The notes under the pieces are model-generated. The model was not told where the DNA came from, did no database searches, and saw only the letters and a program-made list of their open reading frames with translations. DNA of 33,937 nucleotides from a virus, in IMG/VR virus record IMGVR_UViG_3300010368_000045, positions 1 to 33,937 of that record. One strand, 5' to 3'. The position numbers and the translations under genes are program-made. Below are positions 14,924 to 21,302 of this stretch, one piece after another. How positions within the stretch are numbered: position 1 is the first letter of the stretch; each line of letters starts with the position of its first letter.

Positions 14924-15126
14924 AGTTCAGTCATTCCTCTTTTTAGTGCTTGAATTGCGATATTCAATTTCTCTTTAACAACTCCTCTCTTAAAAGCGAG
15001 AGTACCTTCGCCTTTAGTTAAGTAGTTTTTTAGTTTTGACTTATTGCGATACCCGCTTAATTGATCGTTAGCAAGCATTACATAGTCAGCCACCGTTGAG
15101 ATGGTCTCATCCATTTTTTTATTCAT
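14920..15126 (-). CDS. Unknown basic protein
   Basis: 68 residues, basic and mostly helical (RNKSKLKNYLTKGEG, then KEKLNIAIQALKRG). It may bind nucleic acid. The start carries the recurring AAGGAG...ACAATG ribosome cassette and the stop overlaps the exonuclease start, so the two are translationally coupled. Confidence 0.55.
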   Translation of the reverse strand: MNKKMDETISTVADYVMLANDQLSGYRNKSKLKNYLTKGEGTLAFKRGVVKEKLNIAIQALKRGMTEL

Positions 15127-15140
15127 TGTTGTTTTCTCCT

Positions 15141-15890
15141 TTATTCCTCTAACTCTGATTCTTTGACTTTTGTGATGTCAATATTTCTGAAAGGTGCTAC
15201 AGCGATAAGCTCATCATCAGTGGCGACGCGGACAAATTTAGCGTTAAGCGTGCAGTATGGCTTATTATTTGCGCTCACCTTCGCTTCTGAAAAGATTTCA
15301 AAAACTCCTTCAACTGGGCTGCTAATCTTGTTTGGTAGCAATGATTTTGTAATTGTACCCATAATCGTATTGTATGAGAGCATTTTGGATCTAGATTTAA
15401 ACACTAATCTGTAAGGCATCCCATTAACAGCGACAATTAGAACCTTCTTACGTTGGTAGAATCTGCCGTTGTTACCTAAGCAAACAAGTGGGAATTCCAA
15501 ATTAGATTTATCTCTTGGGTTCTCGATTGCTGTTAGTAAAATTTCTTTACCTTCAGCATCATAAACTACAGGACAAGTTTGCGGACTGTAAAAGTCTTTA
15601 ACCTCTGCAATAGTTTCTACAAAATCTTCTTTTGGTGCGCCACCATCCACGCTAGGATCTGATTTCCAGACATCAACCAAGAACTCTGATTGTACTGGCT
15701 GACATTCAAAAGATGACCCAAAGACTACGTTATCAGCTACAAAGTCTCCGTTCTTACAGCCAAGGGTATCTTTAAGTGTATTGTTCCCTTGCACTAGAAT
15801 CATACTGCTTGGTCTCAAATCAGCGACATTGAAGTTAAATCCTGATAAGTCTATTGCTGTACTTGATTGTGTTGTTAATTCGTTACTCAT
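15141..15890 (-). CDS. Unknown, candidate single-strand DNA-binding or annealing protein
   Basis: 249 residues of mixed beta/alpha composition, no signal peptide or membrane span. The middle is strand-rich (FEIFSEAKVSANNKPYCTLN) and the end is acidic (KVKESELEE), a feature of many single-strand DNA-binding proteins. It sits one gene upstream of the RecE-like nuclease, as nuclease/annealing pairs usually do. No RecT, Erf or Sak motif is visible, so the assignment rests on position and tail. The first 15 coding bases are identical to those of the upstream gene. Confidence 0.4.
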   Translation of the reverse strand: MSNELTTQSSTAIDLSGFNFNVADLRPSSMILVQGNNTLKDTLGCKNGDFVADNVVFGSSFECQPVQSEFLVDVWKSDPSVDGGAPKEDFVETIAEVKDFYSPQTCPVVYDAEGKEILLTAIENPRDKSNLEFPLVCLGNNGRFYQRKKVLIVAVNGMPYRLVFKSRSKMLSYNTIMGTITKSLLPNKISSPVEGVFEIFSEAKVSANNKPYCTLNAKFVRVATDDELIAVAPFRNIDITKVKESELEE

Positions 15891-16206
15891 TAGTTACTTT
15901 CTCCTTTTTAATTTCTTTTATTTCAATTTTTTCTAATTCCTTGTTGAGTTCAAACATAAGGTCTTCGCTATAAACAGTATCTATGTTGCTATCTGTAACT
16001 ATTGCATCAACCTTATACTTAGCCTGAAAAGCAGCCTTTTGTGTGTTATCAACTATTTCAAGGGGTAGCTTTCCACCTTCTAGTGCCAAGGTAACCGTAA
16101 TATCATTACCAGCCGCTTCTAGCTTGTCTTTGATTTGGCCTATTCTTCTTGATGCCGTTTCTTGATCCTGGGCAACTACCCAGACTATATATAATTCGTT
16201 ACTCAT
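15883..16206 (-). CDS. Unknown protein
   Basis: 107 residues: a strand (LYIVWVVAQD), a helix (TASRRIGQIKDKLEAAG), another strand pair and a Glu/Lys-rich C-terminal helix. The alternation resembles a small ferredoxin-like fold, without a specific family. It begins with the same 15 bases as the 15890 gene and overlaps it by eight bases. Confidence 0.5.
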   Translation of the reverse strand: MSNELYIVWVVAQDQETASRRIGQIKDKLEAAGNDITVTLALEGGKLPLEIVDNTQKAAFQAKYKVDAIVTDSNIDTVYSEDLMFELNKELEKIEIKEIKKEKVTNE

Positions 16207-16373
16207 TTTGTCTCCTCTATTTTTACTTGTTTTTCTTTTGCCAATGCAATTATTGCTTGTCTAACAATTTCTGTTTTATTATCAGCAAGGTCTAATTTTT
16301 TAGCAACTGCTGCAAACAATTCTGCATAACTTCCCCTTAGTTCTGCTACTACTCTAATGTATGGTTCAAACAT
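16203..16373 (-). CDS. Ribbon-helix-helix-like small protein
   Basis: 56 residues. A short strand (PYIRVVAELR) is followed by a helix (YAELFAAVAKKLDL), a turn (ADNK) and a second helix (TEIVRQAIIALAKEK), the Arc/MetJ order. It could be a local repressor. The stop overlaps the next gene by three bases (ATGA). No good ribosome site is obvious. Confidence 0.5.
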   Translation of the reverse strand: MFEPYIRVVAELRGSYAELFAAVAKKLDLADNKTEIVRQAIIALAKEKQVKIEETK

Positions 16374-16655
16374 TTATTCATCTCCTTTGTAATTGTTATC
16401 ATCCGGGTGTCTTTCAGCAACCCCTTTATCTTGGTACGATCTTAATGTCCTATTGATTTCAGCGATTCGTTCATCGATTCTGCTGAACCAATAATGCATT
16501 TCAGCCTCAGCATGACTAACTTCATAGCCTCGTTCTTTTGAGATTAATTGACGTTTTTCTTCAATAGCGATCCATTGATCTGCCCCTGAATCATCAACGA
16601 AATCTCTGCTCGGATCGTTTATTTCATTAAAGAAATGGTTTTTAATTGCGCTCAT
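16374..16655 (-). CDS. Unknown charged protein
   Basis: 93 residues, acidic and helical with aromatic patches (EAEMHYWFSRIDERIAEINRTL). No recognised motif. It uses the AAGGA...ACAATG cassette and ends immediately before the next start (16373). Confidence 0.55.
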   Translation of the reverse strand: MSAIKNHFFNEINDPSRDFVDDSGADQWIAIEEKRQLISKERGYEVSHAEAEMHYWFSRIDERIAEINRTLRSYQDKGVAERHPDDNNYKGDE

Positions 16656-16678
16656 TGTTGTTTTTTCCTTTTATATAA

Positions 16679-16951
16679 TTATATATCATTATCGTTATAT
16701 ATGCAAGACTCATCATCACTATCTAACATTAATTTTCTATAATCGGTGTAGGTATTTTTTGCAACGATAAAGAATAGTTTTAATAGAAATGGGTCTATCA
16801 ATTCTCCAGACATATCTATTGCGTTAATGTAATCAACTATTTTATCGCAAGCAATTTTTCTACTTAGCAAATGTTTGTAGTGTCCGTTTTGCACATATAA
16901 ATCTAATACTTTTTGTTCCAAAGTTTTAGATCCGTCTAAGTGTTTGGTCAT
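16679..16951 (-). CDS. Unknown helical protein
   Basis: 90 residues, helical, with a hydrophobic stretch (PFLLKLFFIVAKNTY) too short and polar-flanked to be a confident membrane span. The C-terminus is acidic. Its start overlaps the stop of the small membrane peptide at 16948 (ATGA). Confidence 0.5.
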   Translation of the reverse strand: MTKHLDGSKTLEQKVLDLYVQNGHYKHLLSRKIACDKIVDYINAIDMSGELIDPFLLKLFFIVAKNTYTDYRKLMLDSDDESCIYNDNDI

Positions 16952-17055
16952 GATCTCACCATCCTAATTGTTATCCAGATTATCAACGCCACAGCAAGAC
17001 TGTGAATTGTTGGTGTCTCTGCTAGATACACTAGCTGTTTTAGTATTAGTTCCAT
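16948..17055 (-). CDS. Small membrane peptide
   Basis: 35 residues: MELILKQLVYLAETPT, then a span (IHSLAVALIIWITIRMV) and a short basic end. It has the canonical AAAAGGAG...AACAATG start cassette and an ATGA junction with the next gene. Single-pass membrane location predicted. Confidence 0.6.
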   Translation of the reverse strand: MELILKQLVYLAETPTIHSLAVALIIWITIRMVRS

Positions 17056-17073
17056 TGTTATTTTTCTCCTTTT

Positions 17074-17126
17074 AGAGTTCTAAACTCTGACCAACCCAGT
17101 ACAAACAAAACAAAAGACTGGGCTGG
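17074..17126 (-). other. Two intergenic hairpins
   Basis: CCAACCCAGT (17091-17100) pairs with ACTGGGCTGG (17117-17126) over 10 bp; the single imperfect pair is G-U only in the minus-strand RNA, which fixes the strand. A second perfect hairpin (AGAGTT 17074-17079, AACTCT 17083-17088, three-base loop) lies just before the AAGGAG of the 17055 gene. Neither has a T-run, so they look more like processing or stabilising structures than terminators. Confidence 0.5.
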
Positions 17127-17143
17127 ACACAGGTTAGGGTAAA

Positions 17144-17500
17144 CTATCTAGTTCTTACTACTGCTGTCTCTCGACTTGCCCATTCAGAGATATAAGAATT
17201 GTTAGGGTTTAATGTACCTTTGTCAATCATTTGGGCTTCTATGCCTGTTAGAACCGCATCAGCCTGCATTGCTTTAGTATGTGCTGATCCATAGCGTTTA
17301 AAGCTTCTAGCTGCTTTAGAATAGGCTTTGGAGCGCTGTTTATACATTTTCGCTTCAGCTTTTGCATAATATCCTTGATATCTAGCTATATCTTCATGCC
17401 TACGAATTAAATCACCATGATAATCTGCCTTTGCCTTTGGAGCCCCAGCGATTCCACCGATTGCTATCACTGTAAATAGTGCTATTGTTGTTTTTTTCAT
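17144..17500 (-). CDS. Secreted basic protein, unknown
   Basis: 118 residues. A signal peptide (MKKTTIALFTVIAIGGIAGAPKAKA) precedes a strongly basic, Tyr/Ala-rich helical region (ARYQGYYAKAEAKMYKQRSK ... SFKRYG) and a short polar tail. It would be exported and could bind acidic envelope polymers. No family recognised. The leader is nearly identical to that of the gene at 17859. Confidence 0.6.
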   Translation of the reverse strand: MKKTTIALFTVIAIGGIAGAPKAKADYHGDLIRRHEDIARYQGYYAKAEAKMYKQRSKAYSKAARSFKRYGSAHTKAMQADAVLTGIEAQMIDKGTLNPNNSYISEWASRETAVVRTR

Positions 17501-17535
17501 TGTTTTTCTTCCTTTTTTTGTTATTACAAATTTAT

Positions 17536-17859
17536 CTAATCCTTTTTTCTTAATAGTCTTTCTTTGATTAAAATTTTTAGATCATGCTTTTTCTTAACTT
17601 CAAGCTCGTCATCGTGGCTTGGTTCTTGTTCTAGGCTTTGGTTTTTATATCGCCCTGATTTAATGTTGCGTTCAAGCATATTAATAGAATTGTCAAGATG
17701 TGAGTCTGTCATATCTTGAATTAATATTCGCTCGCCTTCTCGGGTAGTCCAATAAACCCGCTTTGTTTTTAATCGTTGCTCAGCTTCCCAGGCTTTGGAT
17801 TCTTCCTCTAACGCTCTGTCCAGTTGCATTTCCATAAAATCAGCCATATCGCCCATCAT
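17536..17859 (-). CDS. Unknown phage protein with IxDMxxxHLxN motif
   Basis: 107 residues. I chose ATG 17859 because AAGGAAGAAAAACAATG sits directly before it; a start nine codons upstream lacks a ribosome site. An acidic helix opens the protein. The middle carries W-T-T-R-E-G, I-L-I-Q-D-M-T-D-S-H-L and a following N-I-x-x-L-E-R, a combination frequent in short phage early proteins of unknown function. The C-terminus is Lys-rich and helical. Confidence 0.6.
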   Translation of the reverse strand: MMGDMADFMEMQLDRALEEESKAWEAEQRLKTKRVYWTTREGERILIQDMTDSHLDNSINMLERNIKSGRYKNQSLEQEPSHDDELEVKKKHDLKILIKERLLRKKD

Positions 17860-17886
17860 TGTTTTTCTTCCTTTTTTTGTTGTCAC

Positions 17887-18078
17887 CTATAAATCATTTG
17901 CTATAAAATCCAGAGATTTGCGCCAAGCAATTCTTTTATTTCTATCAGAGCTTGGCCCTTCTTTTTGGATAATATCTGCTAGTTGTCTAAGTCCACCAGC
18001 TATAATCTCGTATTTATCTAACTCTTGTTTATTCAGAGTTTCATCTAATTTTTGTCTAATCAAATCTAAATTCATCAT
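17887..18078 (-). CDS. Unknown helical protein
   Basis: 63 residues, helical and charged (LIRQKLDETLNKQELDKYEI, then RQLADIIQKEG). GTG 18081, ATG 18078 and ATG 18075 are all possible starts; AAGGAG ends so close that 18075 or 18078 is favoured. No motif recognised. Confidence 0.5.
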   Translation of the reverse strand: MMNLDLIRQKLDETLNKQELDKYEIIAGGLRQLADIIQKEGPSSDRNKRIAWRKSLDFIANDL

Positions 18079-18084
18079 CACTCC

Positions 18085-18384
18085 TTAATATTCAAACACT
18101 TCTATAATCCCAGTGTTATCGATATTAATGTCCATCAGATGACCGGTATCAATATTAAATACTTGACCCGATAGATTGTCGTTTGCATCAGCATATAATG
18201 TTCCAGATGATATTGTCCCACTGGTATAATCAAACACGTCCACGGATGCAGTTCCTGAGCCTCTGGTGTAGTCTATTTGTGCCGGCCTATATAATCCCTC
18301 AGAATATCTATAAATCTGTGTATTCGCCCATATAGGGCTAATTGTGTTAATTGTTATTAGTGCTGTTAGTATTAATTTATTCAT
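18085..18384 (-). CDS. Secreted beta-rich protein, unknown
   Basis: 99 residues. The signal peptide (MNKLILTALITINTISPIWA) is followed by a polar, Tyr/Thr/Asp-rich strand pattern (VDVFDYTSGTISSGTLYADA ... TGHLMDINIDNTGIIEVFEY). The sequence looks like a small extracellular beta domain. AAGGAG...AACGATG precedes it. It is the third signal-peptide gene in the leftward block, together with the protease and the 17144 protein. Confidence 0.6.
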   Translation of the reverse strand: MNKLILTALITINTISPIWANTQIYRYSEGLYRPAQIDYTRGSGTASVDVFDYTSGTISSGTLYADANDNLSGQVFNIDTGHLMDINIDNTGIIEVFEY

Positions 18385-18399
18385 CGTTATTTGTTCTCC

Positions 18400-18585
18400 T
18401 TATAATTCACGGCCAAAAGCGTCTATAGTTGCGCCAGTATCTTCATCTATAAATTGAACTGAATCAGTGTATAGACGCTCCCAAGCAAATTCTCTTATCT
18501 CTTTAAAGAATTTATCTCTATCTTCTTTTGTAGCTATGCTTTGATCGTGAAAATCAAAACTTATTTCTAATGTATAGTATTTCAT
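18400..18585 (-). CDS. Unknown protein
   Basis: 61 residues starting MKYYTLEISFDFHD. I prefer ATG 18585, 11 bases after GGGAG; a start six codons upstream lies within the previous gene and lacks a ribosome site. Strand, helix (DRDKFFKEIREFAWERLY), strand order suggests a small alpha/beta fold. Confidence 0.5.
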   Translation of the reverse strand: MKYYTLEISFDFHDQSIATKEDRDKFFKEIREFAWERLYTDSVQFIDEDTGATIDAFGREL

Positions 18586-18587
18586 AT

Positions 18588-18785
18588 TTATAATATCTCC
18601 CATAAGATGTTTGTACCGTCATGCTCTACTATTTTTTGGCCTTTGCTACGGTCAACTAATTTTCTAGCAGTATCAAGATTAAACCAACTATCTTTATCGG
18701 TTCCTTTGTTTAGAATAGTTCCATCTTGATTTTGTATTCTAAAAATATACTTATCGTATTTAGATATTTTTTCTAGTTTTTCCAT
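18588..18785 (-). CDS. Unknown protein
   Basis: 65 residues from ATG 18785, which carries the AAAAGGAGAAAAACAATG cassette. It has strand-rich halves around a helix (DTARKLVDRSKG). Soluble; no family recognised. Its stop lies three bases before the preferred start of the next gene. Confidence 0.55.
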   Translation of the reverse strand: MEKLEKISKYDKYIFRIQNQDGTILNKGTDKDSWFNLDTARKLVDRSKGQKIVEHDGTNILWEIL

Positions 18786-18799
18786 TGTTTTTCTCCTTT

Positions 18800-18940
18800 T
18801 TAACAAAATATCTCATAATCTTCTAGTGCTAGTTCAGTTTCGATTACTGAGTCATCATAAGATTGCAGTAATTCTATGATTTCCTGTTCTAACTCAACAC
18901 TATTTGCTGCTAGGTATTCCCCTAATTTATATTGTTCCAT
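18800..18940 (-). CDS. Small acidic protein
   Basis: 46 residues, very acidic and helical (NSVELEQEIIELLQSYDDS, then VIETELALEDYEIF). Such acidic mini-proteins in early phage regions are often inhibitors or DNA mimics, but this is only composition. The start uses the AAGGAGCAAATAACAATG cassette. Confidence 0.55.
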   Translation of the reverse strand: MEQYKLGEYLAANSVELEQEIIELLQSYDDSVIETELALEDYEIFC

Positions 18941-18942
18941 TG

Positions 18943-19101
18943 TTATTTGCTCCTTATCTCTTTTTCTATCGCATTGTAAATTATTATTGCTAAGTCAAAT
19001 TGTTGGTCTAGGTCTAACTTACCTTTATGAAATAGTCTACAGTAACTTAATATCCCACTATGTAGCCAATTAAAATCTGGCTTTGCCCTGTAGTTATCCA
19101 A
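18943..19101 (-). CDS. Unknown protein, TTG start
   Basis: 52 residues beginning at TTG 19101, inside the end of the upstream gene, with GAAGGGG upstream. The sequence (NYRAKPDFNWLHSGILSYCR ... FDLAIIIYNAIEKEIRSK) is clearly protein-like. The non-ATG start and overlap suggest translation coupled to the upstream gene. It ends two bases before the next start. Confidence 0.55.
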   Translation of the reverse strand: MDNYRAKPDFNWLHSGILSYCRLFHKGKLDLDQQFDLAIIIYNAIEKEIRSK

Positions 19102-19435
19102 CAGTGACCCCTTCAATTTCTAAACCTGTCGAATTTACCAGGTTTAAACCCTTGTTAGCTTGTATTTTATTTAGTATCCAGTAGTTATACCCTTCAAGTT
19201 CTAAATGCGTATATTTGCTATTGAGTATCTGAGCCCTTGTGTAAGCTTTATCCTTTGCAAAGGGCGTGTATTCCTCTTGGATCATTTTGACAACACGCAT
19301 TAACCCCGATTTGGTTCTACTACTGTCTTGTTTTGCTATTAATCTATTATTCTTAACAGCCCAGTCAATTAATCCTTGTCTACCGCTTGTATTTAAAATG
19401 TTTAGTAGTTCATTGTCTTGATCGTATAATTTCAT
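19094..19435 (-). CDS. Unknown protein
   Basis: 113 residues from ATG 19435 (AAGGAGTGAAAACAATG); an in-frame GTG three codons earlier lies in the spacer and is rejected. It is a basic alpha/beta protein with a central Tyr/Lys region (EEYTPFAKDKAYTRAQIL). No motif recognised. The last eight bases overlap the TTG-start gene. Confidence 0.55.
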   Translation of the reverse strand: MKLYDQDNELLNILNTSGRQGLIDWAVKNNRLIAKQDSSRTKSGLMRVVKMIQEEYTPFAKDKAYTRAQILNSKYTHLELEGYNYWILNKIQANKGLNLVNSTGLEIEGVTVG

Positions 19436-19454
19436 TGTTTTCACTCCTTATTTT

Positions 19455-19625
19455 TTATAAATAATCAATACCCAATATCTGCTTAATTTCTTTAAACCGT
19501 TCAATCTTTCTCCAACTTGGTTCTTCAAGCTTGCCATTATTGCTACTGGGATATAAGTCTGGATCTAATTTTAATTCAAATAATTCCTTAATTAATTCTA
19601 CTTGTTCTTTTGTTAGTGTCATCAT
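19455..19625 (-). CDS. Unknown helical protein
   Basis: 56 residues, helical and acidic/basic mixed (EQVELIKELFELKLDPDLY, then WRKIERFKEIKQILGIDYL). Two ATG codons lie side by side at the start; the first overlaps the upstream stop. No family recognised. Confidence 0.55.
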   Translation of the reverse strand: MMTLTKEQVELIKELFELKLDPDLYPSSNNGKLEEPSWRKIERFKEIKQILGIDYL

Positions 19626-19768
19626 TTGAATACCCCAATAATTAAGCTATAACCATTATGTCCCTGTGACCAATTAACTGTATTCGCGCCTAGATCATAA
19701 AGCTTGGATACAGCGTTAGCAATCTCCTGCTTACTTGGGAGTGCCGATATTTTTATTGTTCTTGTCAT
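19622..19768 (-). CDS. Unknown protein
   Basis: 48 residues of the pattern strand, helix (SKQEIANAVSKLYDLGA), strand (NTVNWSQGHNGYSLIIGVF), similar to a small ferredoxin-like half. AAAAGGAGTAATAACAATG precedes it. It overlaps the next start by four bases. Confidence 0.55.
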   Translation of the reverse strand: MTRTIKISALPSKQEIANAVSKLYDLGANTVNWSQGHNGYSLIIGVFK

Positions 19769-19792
19769 TGTTATTACTCCTTTTAATATCTT

Positions 19793-19839
19793 TAAAAATA
19801 AACCCGCTAAGCTAAGACATGAAAAAAAACTTAGCGGGT
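19793..19839 (-). terminator. Rho-independent terminator, minus strand
   Basis: ACCCGCTAAG (19802-19811) and CTTAGCGGGT (19830-19839) form a perfect 10-bp stem with an 18-base loop. In the minus-strand RNA the stem is followed by TTATTTTTAAA. It lies nine bases past the stop of the 20150 gene and could end part of the early transcripts while letting some read through to the genes beyond. Confidence 0.75.
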
Positions 19840-19847
19840 ATAACCTG

Positions 19848-20150
19848 TTATGCTTGCAATCGTAAATCTCTAATCACTTGCTTGACATTGAATTTTTGCT
19901 TTTCGCCTATAAAGCTAAGTATAAAAAGCTTGCTATTATCGCTTAATTTACTGCTAGTTACCCATGCTGGCTCATTCAATGATTGATTAATTTTCTTAGC
20001 TGCATCCCGTAATATTTTATTTAAGTAATAACTGCTATCTTTATCATGGCTTATAAATATTCCATAAGTCCCAGCTTGTATAATGTCACACTTGACACCT
20101 AATCCCTTAAGCAAGTTACCAATTTTTGTTATTCTGTCTTGATATTTCAT
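19848..20150 (-). CDS. Unknown protein
   Basis: 100 residues, alpha/beta, basic, Lys-rich at both ends. Alternating strands and helices (CDIIQAGTYGIFISHD, then NKILRDAAKKINQSL) suggest a small globular domain. Start cassette AAAAGGAAAATAAGACAATG. Followed by a terminator. Confidence 0.55.
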   Translation of the reverse strand: MKYQDRITKIGNLLKGLGVKCDIIQAGTYGIFISHDKDSSYYLNKILRDAAKKINQSLNEPAWVTSSKLSDNSKLFILSFIGEKQKFNVKQVIRDLRLQA

Positions 20151-20195
20151 TGTCTTATTTTCCTTTTCTTACCTAACACTCGCTAGGCTTATTGC

Positions 20196-20218
20196 TGCCC
20201 AGTGAGTTAGACTGAGCA
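20196..20218 (-). other. Intergenic hairpin
   Basis: TGCCCAG (20196-20202) pairs with CTGAGCA (20212-20218) over 7 bp; the only imperfect pair becomes G-U in the minus-strand RNA. An overlapping alternative pairs CTAAC-ACT (20173-20180) with AGT-GA-GTTAG (20201-20210). No T-run follows. It fills the 82-base gap between the 20436 and 20150 genes and may be a processing site. Confidence 0.4.
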
Positions 20219-20232
20219 GAATATAAGCTTAG

Positions 20233-20436
20233 TTAATAATCTTCCACACTATAAATTACTTCATAAGCTGGCATATAATCACCTAAATCTCTTACTTGCT
20301 CGATATCTTCCCATTCGTTGATTTGCTTTGCAATATTAATAGCTTCCTCGCTTGATGTAGCAGTAACTATTTGGTCTTGAGTAACTTCAATTAATAGGTC
20401 AAAAGTTTTAATTACTTTATATTGATTCATCGCCAT
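20233..20436 (-). CDS. Unknown protein
   Basis: 67 residues: strand (YKVIKTFDLLIEVTQ), helix (SEEAINIAKQINEWED), acidic end. This strand/'A.s.eeAi..A' layout is seen in many small phage proteins of unknown role. AGAGGA precedes ATG 20436 closely. It overlaps the upstream gene by 20 bases. Confidence 0.55.
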   Translation of the reverse strand: MAMNQYKVIKTFDLLIEVTQDQIVTATSSEEAINIAKQINEWEDIEQVRDLGDYMPAYEVIYSVEDY

Positions 20437-20695
20437 ATATTCCTCTTTCCCAGTAACCGTTATCTAGTTTTTTACAAGTTTTGCGAATCCCGCCTAAATG
20501 TCCATTGCCTACTTGTATCAGGCTCTTACCATTATCAAATTTGTTAAACCGCCAAATAGGATAACCATTAACATCATCACAAAAACAATATCGATCTAAA
20601 TACCAGTGGTTATTACCCGCTGGACATTCTTTAAATAAGAATGGCATTATTTTATGTAAAAACCGTTTATACCATGGAGCGTACCTACTTGACAT
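20417..20695 (-). CDS. Unknown Cys- and Trp-rich protein
   Basis: 92 residues with four Cys (ECPAG, YCFCD, KTCKK) and several Trp. The N-terminus is basic and aromatic (RYAPWYKRFLHKIMPFLF). The Cys spacing could bind a metal but does not match a known ribbon. The start shares one base with the previous stop (TAATG). Confidence 0.55.
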   Translation of the reverse strand: MSSRYAPWYKRFLHKIMPFLFKECPAGNNHWYLDRYCFCDDVNGYPIWRFNKFDNGKSLIQVGNGHLGGIRKTCKKLDNGYWERGIYGDESI

Positions 20696-21000
20696 TAGAA
20701 TAACCCTCCGATATCACAAGCAGTTTTGTTAATACTGAAATCTTTAATAGTCCCTTGTTTTGTGAATATAACTTCAATATCGTATTGCTTTACATAGAAT
20801 GTAATTGAATTGCTATATTTGCATCCTGAAAATCCATCTTCAAGACTATAGATATCCTTACCAGCGATAATATTAACTAGCTTAGTAATTCTATTTTCAA
20901 GATCCTTGCTAATGGTGAATCTCTTACAAGCAAATATATCCTTGACTTCAGGTATTTTAATTTGCTTGACTTGCTTTAATATGTCTTTCTTATATCTCAT
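20695..21000 (-). CDS. First gene of the leftward early block, unknown
   Basis: 101 residues, basic N-terminal helix (RYKKDILKQVKQIKIPEV), then mixed strands and helices with three Cys. As promoter-proximal gene of the block it is expected to be expressed first. AAGGAGATCTAAGACAATG gives a good ribosome site, about 55 bases after the predicted transcription start. No family recognised. Confidence 0.6.
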   Translation of the reverse strand: MRYKKDILKQVKQIKIPEVKDIFACKRFTISKDLENRITKLVNIIAGKDIYSLEDGFSGCKYSNSITFYVKQYDIEVIFTKQGTIKDFSINKTACDIGGLF

Positions 21001-21060
21001 TGTCTTAGATCTCCTTATCTATCTATAACCTATCCCTATTAAGATTAAGTTATATATATG

Positions 21061-21090
21061 ATTATATAACTATATATACCCTAATGTCAA
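21061..21090 (-). promoter_or_regulatory. Consensus sigma-70-type early promoter
   Basis: On the minus strand a perfect TTGACA (21090-21085) and a perfect TATAAT (21066-21061) are 18 bases apart. Predicted transcription starts at about 21054, leaving a leader of about 54 bases before ATG 21000. It is the best promoter in the window and would drive the leftward genes from 21000 towards 10252. Confidence 0.85.
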
Positions 21091-21120
21091 TAGTATTAAA
21101 CAATAAAATACTTAATTATA

Positions 21121-21302
21121 TTTAATCTAAGATAGCACTGTTAAGAATAAACTAGAATGCTAATGCTATGATATATTGACAGTGTGGTTAATCTTGCGAA
21201 TCCAAGAAGAGATGCAAGATATCTAAACTAGATAAACTTCTTGATTTACTTGTATCAGTACAACTTACGTAATTGTACTCAATTAACCAAACTTAGATTA
21301 AA
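21121..21302. other. Nested inverted repeats: candidate origin or structured RNA
   Basis: Outer arms TTTAATCTAAG (21121-21131) and CTTAGATTAAA (21292-21302) match over 11 of 11. Inside are CACTGT/ACAGTG (21136-21141, 21179-21184) and TGGTTAAT/ATTAACCA (21185-21192, 21282-21289). The second encloses a possible pseudoknot: CTTGC/GCAAG (21193-21197, 21214-21218) whose loop AATCCAAGAAG (21199-21209) pairs with CTTCTTGATT (21237-21246). It also encloses TATCTA/TAGATA (21220-21225, 21229-21234) and two mutually exclusive hairpins at 21250-21279. The AT-rich base composition makes the shorter arms unremarkable; the nesting is the signal. No open frame. Confidence 0.5.

Noticed and set aside
21176-21210. 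Rightward promoter at TTGACA (21176-21181)
   Set aside because: No -10 box occurs 16-18 bases downstream.
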